Made by a program: the position numbers and the translations under genes | Part shown: positions 7,627-15,429 of the stretch, piece after piece | Position numbering within the stretch: position 1 is the stretch's first letter | How the letters are laid out: the number at the start of each line of letters is the position of its first letter | Source of the DNA: an uncultured Alphaproteobacteria bacterium | Lineage (GTDB): Bacteria > Pseudomonadota > Alphaproteobacteria > Rs-D84 | Assembly (NCBI GenBank): GCA_946625925.1 | Contig: CAMOTP010000004.1 | Location: forward strand, 1-28,772 | Length of the DNA stretch: 28,772 bases | Reading direction: 5' to 3' | Notes under the pieces: generated by a model | Told to the model about the DNA's origin: nothing | Seen by the model: the letters and a program-made list of their open reading frames with translations, nothing else | The model's database searches: none

Positions 7627-8907
7627 ATGAAAAATGAATCCAGACCTCTTGCTGATAAAATGCGTCCAGAAACCATAGACGATATTGTTGGACAACAGAG
7701 TTTACTTGGCGAAAACGGGCTTGTTCGTCGTATGGTCGACAACCACAAATTATCAAACATAATATTGTGGGGTCCTCCGGGATGTGGGAAAACAACAATT
7801 GCACGCGCATTGGCAAATTCTGTTGATATGGATTTTGTTCCAATGTCTGCTGTATTTTCAGGGAGTGCCGACATCAAAAAAGCAATGGATGCTGCACGTA
7901 TGAACCAAGAAATTGGCCGTAATACCCTGCTCTTTATTGATGAAATTCACCGTTTTAATAAAACACAACAAGATACATTATTACCATATCTCGAAGACGG
8001 CACAGTTGTCTTTATCGGTGCAACCACCGAAAACCCCAGTTTTAATTTAAACAACGCATTACTATCGCGTTGTCATATTGGCGTATTAACTGCATTGACA
8101 ACAGATGATTTAATGATTTTAATTAATCGCGCAGAAAAATTTTTAGATAAAAAATTACCATTAACAAATGATGCAAAAATTCATCTGGCACAGATGGCTG
8201 ATGGTGATGCAAGGTTTTTATTAAACACCATTGAATATATCAGCAATGCAAATTTCAAATCAGATTTAACCCCTGACGCTTTGGATAACGCGATTCAAAA
8301 ACGCCCCCCATTATCTGATAAAAGTGGCGACGAACATTATAATTTAATTTCTGCTGTGCATAAATCTTTGCGTGCCAGTGATACAGATGCCGCATTATAT
8401 TGGGTTGCCCGTATGATGACATCCGGGCAAGATGCAAAATATATTTTCCGCAGATTAACCAGATTCGCAATCGAAGATGTCGGTCTGGCAGATCCCAATG
8501 CATTACAAATGGCAATCGCTGCATGGCAGGCATACGAAAGATTAGGCAGCCCCGAAGGCGACATTGCATTAACCGAATTGGTTGTATATTTGGGAACCGC
8601 CCCAAAAAGCGCATCTTGTGATCGTGCATTACATGCATCATACGGTATTGCTCAAAAAACCGGCAGTTTACCACCACCAAAAAATATTCTGAACGCACCA
8701 ACAAAAATGATGCGCGACCTGGGATATGGTGCAGGATATATTTACGAACCAGACACCGCATCCGGATTTTCTGGTCAAAATTGTTTTCCAGAAAGCATGT
8801 CCAGACAACGGTTATATACACCAGTTGAACGTGGTTTTGAACGTGAAATAAAAAAACGAATTGATTATTGGGATGGATTACGTGAAAAAATAAACAACAA
8901 AAAATAA
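7627..8907 (+). CDS. rarA: Replication-associated recombination protein A (RarA/MgsA)
   Basis: RarA is the bacterial WRNIP1/Mgs1 homologue, a clamp-loader-like AAA+ ATPase that acts at stalled replication forks. The 426-residue product has Walker A GPPGCGKTT (49-57), Walker B LLFIDEIHRF (101-110), sensor 1 GATTENPSFN (131-140) and the SRC arginine-finger segment (147-149). The C-terminal family region includes AIEDVGLADPNAL and TPVERGFEREIKKR. Length is typical. The ATG at 7627 follows an AT-rich tract without a Shine-Dalgarno sequence; the next residues (ESRPLADKMRP) are where the family begins, supporting this start. Its stop codon is embedded in a 15-bp terminator stem shared with the convergent outer-membrane gene. 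Confidence 0.96.
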   Translation: MKNESRPLADKMRPETIDDIVGQQSLLGENGLVRRMVDNHKLSNIILWGPPGCGKTTIARALANSVDMDFVPMSAVFSGSADIKKAMDAARMNQEIGRNTLLFIDEIHRFNKTQQDTLLPYLEDGTVVFIGATTENPSFNLNNALLSRCHIGVLTALTTDDLMILINRAEKFLDKKLPLTNDAKIHLAQMADGDARFLLNTIEYISNANFKSDLTPDALDNAIQKRPPLSDKSGDEHYNLISAVHKSLRASDTDAALYWVARMMTSGQDAKYIFRRLTRFAIEDVGLADPNALQMAIAAWQAYERLGSPEGDIALTELVVYLGTAPKSASCDRALHASYGIAQKTGSLPPPKNILNAPTKMMRDLGYGAGYIYEPDTASGFSGQNCFPESMSRQRLYTPVERGFEREIKKRIDYWDGLREKINNKK

Positions 8908-8937
8908 AGTGCTTTTTTATAAAGCACTTTATTTTTT
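8901..8937. terminator. Bidirectional intrinsic terminator, rarA / outer-membrane pair
   Basis: A perfect 15-bp inverted repeat (8901-8915 with 8921-8935) around a 5-nt loop has T-runs on both strands. The rarA stop codon (8905-8907) lies inside the left arm, and the stop of the convergent gene begins at 8938. It can serve both transcripts. Confidence 0.9.
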
Positions 8938-9697
8938 AAAACAATATCTTTACCTGTGCACCAACAGTTGATTCTTCTTCTTCATATTCATAAGAATAAG
9001 TCCCAATATATTGCGTCCGACCAAATTGACGCAATAATTTGAAATTCAACCACTCTTTATCAAAATCAGGATTCGTTGACAAACGTGCGGTTACCCCCAT
9101 ACCAAATCGCCAGCCTTCAACCATACGAAAATACACTTCGGGTGTAAAATCTAACAAAGCCATACCTTTGGTATTATCAAATATCCACGTTGATTTCACC
9201 GTTCCAGACAAAGAAACCCCAGCCCATTGGCGACCAATACGCACACCTGCATAATACTTGGTTTTATCAGTAATAGATTTTTTTGTCAGATGGTTTTTCC
9301 GCAAACCCAAATCAGAAACGCGACGATTTCCACCAAAATTAATACCAACCAAAACATCTGTAGAAATTCCGGCAGAATTATCTTCGGCCAAACCAGAACG
9401 ATAAATACCGCCTAATTCAATACTTGAAAAACCACGTTCTTTTCGCTTGCTGATAAAATCAAATTGGTATCCTGAACTTACATGCATTCCCAATCTATCA
9501 TTCAGTCCATATGCAAATTCCTGGCTCAATTTTAATATATCATCACCATATTGAATACCCGATGTTGATAATATATGATTATCTGCGACCATATACAATG
9601 GATCCGAAGTGTCCACAGACAAAAATTCAGAATCCATTGCATAACCAGAATTACATACCAGCATTGTTCCAACAAAAAAACCAAACAACTTTTTCAT
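8936..9697 (-). CDS. Outer-membrane beta-barrel protein, 253 aa
   Basis: The N-terminus MKKLFGFFVGTMLVCNSGYA is a typical signal peptide, probably cut after Ala20. The mature part is a run of alternating amphipathic strands with aromatic ends (YGVRIGRQWAGVSLSGTVK-like segments), ending VGAQVKILF with the C-terminal Phe expected for BAM-assembled barrels. It shares a segment with the next gene upstream (LSQEFAYGLNDRLGM here, LKEDFSYGLTDRIAL there), so the two look like tandem paralogues. It starts 20 bp downstream of that gene and is probably co-transcribed with it. The ribosome site is weak (GGGGTAG about 10 nt away). The precise role (porin, adhesin or structural barrel) cannot be told. Confidence 0.85.
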   Translation of the reverse strand: MKKLFGFFVGTMLVCNSGYAMDSEFLSVDTSDPLYMVADNHILSTSGIQYGDDILKLSQEFAYGLNDRLGMHVSSGYQFDFISKRKERGFSSIELGGIYRSGLAEDNSAGISTDVLVGINFGGNRRVSDLGLRKNHLTKKSITDKTKYYAGVRIGRQWAGVSLSGTVKSTWIFDNTKGMALLDFTPEVYFRMVEGWRFGMGVTARLSTNPDFDKEWLNFKLLRQFGRTQYIGTYSYEYEEEESTVGAQVKILF

Positions 9698-9716
9698 TTT
9701 ACAACACTACCCCGTC

Positions 9717-10865
9717 TTAGAATTGGAACATCACCTGTAAACCAACAGACCATTCACGGAATTTAGATAATTCAACCTGTGACACAGTTGCTGCATCCCA
9801 ATTTGCCTGATTCAAAGGCAAATTACCTGCACAAACCATTTTCTTTTTGCCATCTGCTGTATCATACAAAGATGTCTTGGCATACAAATTCAAAGCGAAC
9901 CAATCATTTGGTTGCCAACCGAATGCACCCTTGATTGATAATTGGTTATGCCAATCATATGCACCGAATAAACCTTCGACATTTAATGTCCAATCTTCGG
10001 CCAACACCGTCCAAACACCGGCACCTAACTCAGCCATAAATTTTGTATCTTCGGCATCATCATAAATCAGCATTCCCCATTCGTTCAAATCTTTATTTAT
10101 CATATAATCGCCATAAACATCACCATCCATATTTACGACCCAACCACGCAATAAACCATAGATAGTAGATGTGGCAACTTTATATCCAGCCTTTAAATCA
10201 GCGATAAAGTAATCAACACCATGTTTTTGATGTTCATAATATCCAGACAATGTTGCAATCCATTCGTTTGTATCAACAATACGTCCCTGGATTCCTAAAC
10301 CATACAAATTCAAATCATCGTTTTTATATGTATCTTTATCATCAGTAGAATTTTTCCATGTCAATTTATCCCAGTTATATTTTGCCATTGCCTGTAATGC
10401 AATTCTATCTGTCAAACCATAACTGAAATCTTCTTTTAATGACCATTCTGATAATTTTCTATCAACATCAGCAAATTTATATTTACCCTGCAAATATTCA
10501 CCTGTTGTCACAGAACCAAATTGCCCTTGCAAAGGTTGATAAAATGGATTTGCAATAAAATATTTTCTGGTTGCTGTTTTTTTATACGTCTTACCCGCGG
10601 TATATGTTTGTCTAGCAGCATATTCTTGCTGTGGTTCCGCACGTTGATAACGACGTGATGTATCGATATTATCATACATTCCAGAACGATTTTGACGATA
10701 TGCATAACCATCATATCCATTCACACTACGTTGAATTCTAATAGTGTTTCCACCAGAATTACGCATATCTATACTGGAATACATACTGCTACGATTGGCC
10801 ATACCATCACCAATCATTGCAAAACATCCCAATGTTGCAATTACACCTAAATATTTAATATTCAT
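9717..10865 (-). CDS. Outer-membrane beta-barrel protein, 382 aa
   Basis: A signal peptide (MNIKYLGVIATLGCFAMIGDGMA) is followed by a Ser/Arg/Tyr/Gln-rich segment (about residues 24-105) that looks disordered and exposed. A barrel domain with many aromatic-terminated strands then ends SVGLQVMFQF. The barrel shares the DFSYGLTDRIAL-type segment with the downstream 253-residue protein. An excellent ribosome site (AAGGAG) sits 7 nt before the ATG, and an extended -10 promoter lies just upstream, so expression is likely strong. The N-terminal basic, Tyr-rich region (repeated YRQNRSG and YDNIDTSRRYQR-like pieces) could bind peptidoglycan or polysaccharide, but that is speculation. Specific function unknown. 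Confidence 0.85.
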   Translation of the reverse strand: MNIKYLGVIATLGCFAMIGDGMANRSSMYSSIDMRNSGGNTIRIQRSVNGYDGYAYRQNRSGMYDNIDTSRRYQRAEPQQEYAARQTYTAGKTYKKTATRKYFIANPFYQPLQGQFGSVTTGEYLQGKYKFADVDRKLSEWSLKEDFSYGLTDRIALQAMAKYNWDKLTWKNSTDDKDTYKNDDLNLYGLGIQGRIVDTNEWIATLSGYYEHQKHGVDYFIADLKAGYKVATSTIYGLLRGWVVNMDGDVYGDYMINKDLNEWGMLIYDDAEDTKFMAELGAGVWTVLAEDWTLNVEGLFGAYDWHNQLSIKGAFGWQPNDWFALNLYAKTSLYDTADGKKKMVCAGNLPLNQANWDAATVSQVELSKFREWSVGLQVMFQF

Positions 10866-10892
10866 TATATTTCTCCTTAATTCCTAAGACTG

Positions 10893-10901
10893 ATTATATC
10901 A
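10893..10901 (-). promoter_or_regulatory. Extended -10 promoter of the outer-membrane gene pair
   Basis: On the - strand TGATATAAT (TATAAT at 10893-10898) lies 27 bp upstream of the 10865 start, in the 65-bp gap after ftsK. No clear -35 is visible. The leader would carry the AAGGAG ribosome site. Confidence 0.6.
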
Positions 10902-10930
10902 TATTTTCAGCCTATAAAAAAGTCATAAAT

Positions 10931-13150
10931 TTACAATATATGTCGTTTATTATTAGCATCAGGCGCACTAACAATTCCTTCTTGCTCCATACGTTCCATA
11001 AATCCTGCTGCCTTGTTATAACCGACACCCAACCTACGTTGGATATACGAAATCGTAGGTTTTTTATCCCTGATAACAATCTCTTTGGCCTGGGCATACA
11101 AATCACCATTTTTTGCATCCTTGGCATCAGCAACACTCGACCCACCTGACGCGCCACCCGCATCATCTTCTTCACCGGACGTCACACCCGCCGCATATTC
11201 TGGTTCACCTTGTGCGCGCAAGAAATCACCTATACGTGTTAATTCCTCATCAGAAATAAATGCCGCATGAATACGCACAGGAACTCTGCCAGCCTCACTA
11301 AACAACATATCACCCATTGCCAGTAATTGTTCGGCACCTTTTTCACCTAATGTTGTCATAGAATCAATCACACTACGTGCCTGGAACGAAACACGTGTTG
11401 GGAAATTAGCCTTGATGACACCTGTAATAGTTGTTGCATCTGGTCGCTGTGTTGCCATAACCAAATGAATACCCGCTGCACGTGCCTTTTGTGCAATACG
11501 TTGAACGCATGCCTCGACTTCTTTACGTGCCAACGACATCAGGTCTGCAACCTCGTCAATAATTATCACAATATATGGCATATCAGACAAATCAACTTCT
11601 TGGGTTTCAAATAATAATTCACCCGTTTCCTCATCGGTTCCAACTGCAACCTGTTGGGTAATCTTTTCCCCGGCCTCACGTTTGGCTGCAACAATTTCAT
11701 TATAACTTTCAATATTACGGGCATTAACAATCTGCAACTGTTTATATCTTTCTTCCATTTCACGCACAGCCCATTTCAATGCGTTTACAGCTGCTGCCGC
11801 ATCCAATTTAACAATCGGTGTTATCAAATGTGGAATATCATCCCAGAATCCAAAATCAACACCCTTTGGGTCAATAATAATCAATTTACATTTATCTGGT
11901 GTAAAGTGATATACAATCGATGTTATAATTGTTTGAACAAATACAGATTTACCAGAACCAGTTCGACCAGCAATCAACATATGTGGCATTTTTGCTAAAT
12001 CGAAATACATTGGATTACCACCAATATCCACACCTAATGCCAATGGTATTTTATATTTAGAATTAACAAACATTTCATTTTCAATCAACCCACGAAAACG
12101 CACCATCTGACGTTTCAAATTAACCATTTCAACACCAATCAATTGTGTTGATGGAATATGCGCAATACGAATATTTTCTGTTGCCATCGCACGCGTCATA
12201 TCTTTTACCGTCTTGGTCACATCCGCAATTTTTGTTCCATCATCTGGCATAAATTCATACAACGTGACAATTGGCCCCGGACGAATTCCAGTAACTGTTC
12301 CATGCACATTATATTGTGCAAAATGCGTTTCCATTGCATCCGCATTTCTTTTCAATTCCGGTGTCACTATATTTTTTCCAAATACAGATTTTTCCAAAAA
12401 CGCAGGATCAGGCAATTCATACTCGTCCGGTGACAACACCGCCCTAGCCGACTTTTTGGTTGCACGTTTTCTTTTTGGTTTTTCTTCTTCCTCTTCTTCT
12501 TCCTCTTCTTCCTCGCCCTCTTCTTCTACTTCTTCCTCTTCGTCTTCTACATCACGCATTGGCAAAATATGGAAAGCCGACAAAACCCAACGCACAGACC
12601 CCCAAACCATATGTGCAACATATACAACATACGACCATTTTATATTCAATAAAATACCTGCCATCCAAAAGAAACCACCCAAACACAACAAACCCAAAAT
12701 TATTTGCCAATTACCAATTAATGCCGCCATATCAGATGATGCTATTGCACCAAACATTCCACCAAAAGAATTTCCTGGAATCAACATACCAAAACCAATA
12801 CTGCCCAAACACAATGCAATAAAACCACGTAACACATTATATTCCGGTGCAGTTTCTTCCTGGGTACCACCACCAATAAAAAATACACCAGAACGCATCA
12901 AGCATAAAAATAAAAACATCATCGGAATAAAACCAACAGCATAACGAATAAAACTAATCAAATTTCCAAATATGCCGTGATTTCCAAACGTACTGGACAC
13001 AGCCCAACCATCTAAATAAGAATTATGAAATATTGCCGCCAGAATTAAAATTCCACCGAATAAAAACATCAACATGCCCAGCACACGCCATGCCAGACTC
13101 TTTAAAGCACCAGAAAGTTTTTCTGGTAAAAATCTCGATTTTCCTTCCAT
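10931..13150 (-). CDS. ftsK: DNA translocase FtsK
   Basis: FtsK pumps chromosome ends through the closing septum and aligns dif sites for Xer recombination. The 739-residue product has four membrane helices (about 20-40, 65-85, 108-125, 148-168), then a very acidic linker (about 200-223, nearly all Glu) followed by a basic patch. The RecA-like motor has Walker A AGRTGSGKS (about 394-402) and Walker B YIVIIIDEVADL. The C-terminal winged-helix gamma domain (about 673-739, ISYIQRRLGVGYNKAAGFMERMEQEGIV) reads KOPS sites. I chose the ATG at 13150: an in-frame TTG at 13225 would place the upstream gene's terminator inside the coding region, and an ATG at 13159 overlaps the -10 box. The linker is much shorter than in E. 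coli. Its partner xerD lies at 22484. Confidence 0.94.
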   Translation of the reverse strand: MEGKSRFLPEKLSGALKSLAWRVLGMLMFLFGGILILAAIFHNSYLDGWAVSSTFGNHGIFGNLISFIRYAVGFIPMMFLFLCLMRSGVFFIGGGTQEETAPEYNVLRGFIALCLGSIGFGMLIPGNSFGGMFGAIASSDMAALIGNWQIILGLLCLGGFFWMAGILLNIKWSYVVYVAHMVWGSVRWVLSAFHILPMRDVEDEEEEVEEEGEEEEEEEEEEEKPKRKRATKKSARAVLSPDEYELPDPAFLEKSVFGKNIVTPELKRNADAMETHFAQYNVHGTVTGIRPGPIVTLYEFMPDDGTKIADVTKTVKDMTRAMATENIRIAHIPSTQLIGVEMVNLKRQMVRFRGLIENEMFVNSKYKIPLALGVDIGGNPMYFDLAKMPHMLIAGRTGSGKSVFVQTIITSIVYHFTPDKCKLIIIDPKGVDFGFWDDIPHLITPIVKLDAAAAVNALKWAVREMEERYKQLQIVNARNIESYNEIVAAKREAGEKITQQVAVGTDEETGELLFETQEVDLSDMPYIVIIIDEVADLMSLARKEVEACVQRIAQKARAAGIHLVMATQRPDATTITGVIKANFPTRVSFQARSVIDSMTTLGEKGAEQLLAMGDMLFSEAGRVPVRIHAAFISDEELTRIGDFLRAQGEPEYAAGVTSGEEDDAGGASGGSSVADAKDAKNGDLYAQAKEIVIRDKKPTISYIQRRLGVGYNKAAGFMERMEQEGIVSAPDANNKRHIL
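12482..12550 (-). repeat. GAA/GAG trinucleotide tract encoding a poly-glutamate linker
   Basis: A purine-rich run on the - strand, almost only GAA and GAG codons with a few GTA, GGC and GAC, encodes the acidic linker of FtsK. The codons are mixed, so it is an imperfect microsatellite; any slippage by three would only change linker length. Confidence 0.85.
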
Positions 13151-13157
13151 ACCCGGC

Positions 13158-13166
13158 ATTATATCA
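13158..13166 (-). promoter_or_regulatory. Extended -10 promoter of ftsK
   Basis: On the - strand TGATATAAT (TATAAT at 13158-13163) is followed by only 7 nt before the ATG at 13150, so the predicted transcription start falls on the start codon itself (leaderless). It lies just past the terminator of the upstream PAP2 gene. Confidence 0.6.
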
Positions 13167-13194
13167 TAAAAAAGGAAAAAATTAAAGACTCTTG

Positions 13195-13222
13195 ATAAAA
13201 AAACTGGGAAAAATCCCAGTTT
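13195..13222 (-). terminator. Intrinsic terminator after the PAP2 gene
   Basis: A 9-bp perfect stem (13201-13209 with 13214-13222), a 4-nt loop and a following T-run on the - strand make a good rho-independent terminator 5 bp past the PAP2 stop. It separates the S41-PAP2 unit from ftsK. Confidence 0.85.
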
Positions 13223-13227
13223 CAAAA

Positions 13228-13911
13228 TTATTTTATTTTTCGCACAATAGCCAAAACAAAATCAGCCGATACCATACCTATAAACGCGCCTAACAATACA
13301 TCGGTCGGCCAATGTGCCCCAATTGCAATACGGGATACAGCAATAATAATTGCCAAGGTCCAAGTTAACCACTTAAACCGAGGCATCAACATACCCAACA
13401 TAACCAAACCTGCAAACGATAATGCTGTATGCCCCGACGGCATAGAATTAAATGCCCATTCTGGTGTAAATGGGAAAAAACCAACAATTCTAAATTCATC
13501 AAAAAATATAGGACGTGCACGACCAATAACAAACTTTAAAATTTCAACAATCACACCAGTCAAAGCCAAAGAACACAATACTAAAAACGCATTGCTATTC
13601 TTTAATTTAGCGTACGCATCCTTAAACAAGAAATGCACATTAAACCAATGCATCTGGGTCGTCGGGTCATTTCTTAAATCATAGGTTTTTTTTAAATATA
13701 TAAATATTGTTGCCAAACTGAATACAATAATCCAAACTTTGCCATCAAATATATTTGCGAACCAGCGCCATGCCACCATATTATATTGTTGGAACCATAC
13801 ATATAATGGTATGTCATATTTTTCAATTCCTGCAACCACAGCTGCAACAACAATCAACGTTGCCAAAACCAGCCAACCCCATCTTATGTTATTCTGTTTT
13901 GATATAAACAT
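13228..13911 (-). CDS. PAP2-family membrane phosphatase
   Basis: The 227-residue protein has about six membrane helices and the full type 2 phosphatidic acid phosphatase signature: KFVIGRARP (motif 1), PSGH (motif 2) and SRIAIGAHWPTD (motif 3, with the nucleophile-activating His and Asp). Family members dephosphorylate undecaprenyl pyrophosphate, phosphatidylglycerophosphate or lipid A at the periplasmic face; the substrate cannot be told from sequence. I chose the ATG at 13911, which has AAGGAT at good spacing; an in-frame TTG at 13932 would overlap the upstream stop. It follows the S41-like gene by 10 bp, suggesting co-transcription, and ends in a strong terminator. Confidence 0.92.
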   Translation of the reverse strand: MFISKQNNIRWGWLVLATLIVVAAVVAGIEKYDIPLYVWFQQYNMVAWRWFANIFDGKVWIIVFSLATIFIYLKKTYDLRNDPTTQMHWFNVHFLFKDAYAKLKNSNAFLVLCSLALTGVIVEILKFVIGRARPIFFDEFRIVGFFPFTPEWAFNSMPSGHTALSFAGLVMLGMLMPRFKWLTWTLAIIIAVSRIAIGAHWPTDVLLGAFIGMVSADFVLAIVRKIK

Positions 13912-13921
13912 ATTAAAATCC

Positions 13922-15388
13922 TTATTCTGCAATCAATCTGTGATAAACCGTTTTATCTGTCAAAATCTTGGTTGCAACCGCAGCAGACATCATATCTTCA
14001 TCGTCGCCACTGGCTATAACCGGACAACCACGACGCACAGCATCAACATTTACTTTATCTGATTTATTAAAATCCTGGATTTTAAAATCATTATTTATCA
14101 CATTAACAAAGAAAGCATTTTGTTGCTTATTAGAACGAATATTAGACAAACATACAATTGGGAATATACCACGACCATCCAAAACCTGACCACTGCCTGA
14201 TTTAATTGATTTATTTAATAATTCCAACGCAGCACCATTTGATAAATCAATGTGTGTCGCAATACGTGCATTTCCCGCAGTTGGCGTTCCAACCAACACA
14301 CCGCGTCCATTTTCATAAAAAGCCGATGCAACTGCTTCGGGTGTTCCACTTGTTGTATTTGACACCAATACAACAACATTGGCATTTGTTACAGCAGTAC
14401 CACCTGGGACAAATTCCATATCTTCACCCGCAGTTTGTGTCACACGCATCACAGGTTTTGCTCCCATAAACAATCCCGCCATTTTAGTGGCCGCACGTGC
14501 GTCTGTTCCCTTGGCCGAACGCAAATCTAAAATAACACCATCAACATCATTATATTTTGATAAAGCCTCGTTAACAATATTCGCAGCATTATCTGTCATT
14601 TCATGAACAACAATTTCCAACAATCCAGATTTATCTATTGGACGATATATAATATCAGCATCAGCCAAAACAATAGTTGCACGACGCAAAACAACATTAC
14701 GATTTCCTGTTGGGGTTAATAAATGCAATTTTGCAGTACCACTATTCAATCCTTGGAATACTGCATCCAATTCGGCATCCGACATTTCAGACACATCACG
14801 ACCATTGACCTTATCAATCAAATCGTGCACAGAAACCCCCACCATATCCGCAGGCGACCCCTTGACAACGGCACCAACACGAAATTCACCACCTGTATCA
14901 CGCCAACCAGAAATACCCGTACTGGTCAAAATACGATTACCAGAACTATTTAATAAAGTTTGTTTAGAAATATATTTACCACTTTCATCAATTCCCTGCA
15001 TCAATGCAGCAAACGCCCGTTCGTATATTTCTTCATCCGATAAAGAAGCCAAATAATCATCTCTTTCGCGCATTTTTTCAATCAACGCAGTTGTGATTTT
15101 TCCATAAGTAGCCCAATCCCCAACAACTGGTTTCTGGAAATTACCCACAATAGAATCTTTCCATACCAAAATAATTCTTTCATCAGTGGCCGCCAAATGC
15201 GCATTTGGGCTCAAATTTTCAAGACTTTCTATTACAACACCGATATTTTTTCCGCCCCACTGGACAGAATTCAATTTTTCATAAACCTCGGCAAAGGTAC
15301 CTGCTGTATTTTCAATACTATTACCTGCCCACGCATAATTTACGGTCAATGCAAAAAGCACAGAACAAATTATATTTAATATTCTCAT
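13922..15388 (-). CDS. S41-family (C-terminal processing) protease-like protein
   Basis: The 488-residue product has a signal peptide (MRILNIICSVLFALTVNYAWA), a helical N-terminal region, a PDZ domain (about 155-225, GAVVKGSPADMVGVSVHDLI) and an S41 core (GVILDLRSAKGTDARAA, about 284-300). The nucleophile position appears kept at Ser347 (NTTSGTPEA, where active members read like TASASE). The general-base Lys expected about 25 residues later, usually in a GEKTFGKG-type motif, falls in GTPTAGNA here, with Asn373 at the Lys position. The family ending VLDGRGIFP is present. It may be a low-activity or inactive periplasmic homologue, or use another base. It has its own promoter directly after secF and is followed by the PAP2 gene. 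Confidence 0.85.
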   Translation of the reverse strand: MRILNIICSVLFALTVNYAWAGNSIENTAGTFAEVYEKLNSVQWGGKNIGVVIESLENLSPNAHLAATDERIILVWKDSIVGNFQKPVVGDWATYGKITTALIEKMRERDDYLASLSDEEIYERAFAALMQGIDESGKYISKQTLLNSSGNRILTSTGISGWRDTGGEFRVGAVVKGSPADMVGVSVHDLIDKVNGRDVSEMSDAELDAVFQGLNSGTAKLHLLTPTGNRNVVLRRATIVLADADIIYRPIDKSGLLEIVVHEMTDNAANIVNEALSKYNDVDGVILDLRSAKGTDARAATKMAGLFMGAKPVMRVTQTAGEDMEFVPGGTAVTNANVVVLVSNTTSGTPEAVASAFYENGRGVLVGTPTAGNARIATHIDLSNGAALELLNKSIKSGSGQVLDGRGIFPIVCLSNIRSNKQQNAFFVNVINNDFKIQDFNKSDKVNVDAVRRGCPVIASGDDEDMMSAAVATKILTDKTVYHRLIAE

Positions 15389-15420
15389 CCTTTACCTCTC
15401 CTTCCTCTTTTTACATTGAC

Positions 15421-15429
15421 CTTATATCA
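15421..15429 (-). promoter_or_regulatory. Extended -10 promoter of the S41-PAP2 unit
   Basis: On the - strand TGATATAAG (-10 TATAAG at 15421-15426) starts immediately after the secF stop codon (15430-15432). A GGAAGGAGAGG ribosome site follows before the ATG at 15388. No -35 outside secF is evident. Confidence 0.5.

Noticed and set aside
8255..8821. 188-codon - strand open frame opposite rarA
   Set aside because: It lies entirely antisense to a clearly conserved gene, with unnatural Arg/His/Met-rich composition.
12213..12944. 243-codon + strand open frame opposite ftsK
   Set aside because: It is a shadow of ftsK; the Ser-rich run is only the complement of the glutamate codons, and there is no ribosome site or domain.
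13151..13225. N-terminal extension of FtsK from a TTG codon at 13225
   Set aside because: It would contain the PAP2 terminator hairpin (13195-13222) and the ftsK promoter (13158-13166), has no ribosome site and is not FtsK-like.
13912..13932. TTG start for the PAP2 gene
   Set aside because: It overlaps the upstream S41 stop and the AAGGAT ribosome site; the ATG at 13911 is correctly spaced from that site.
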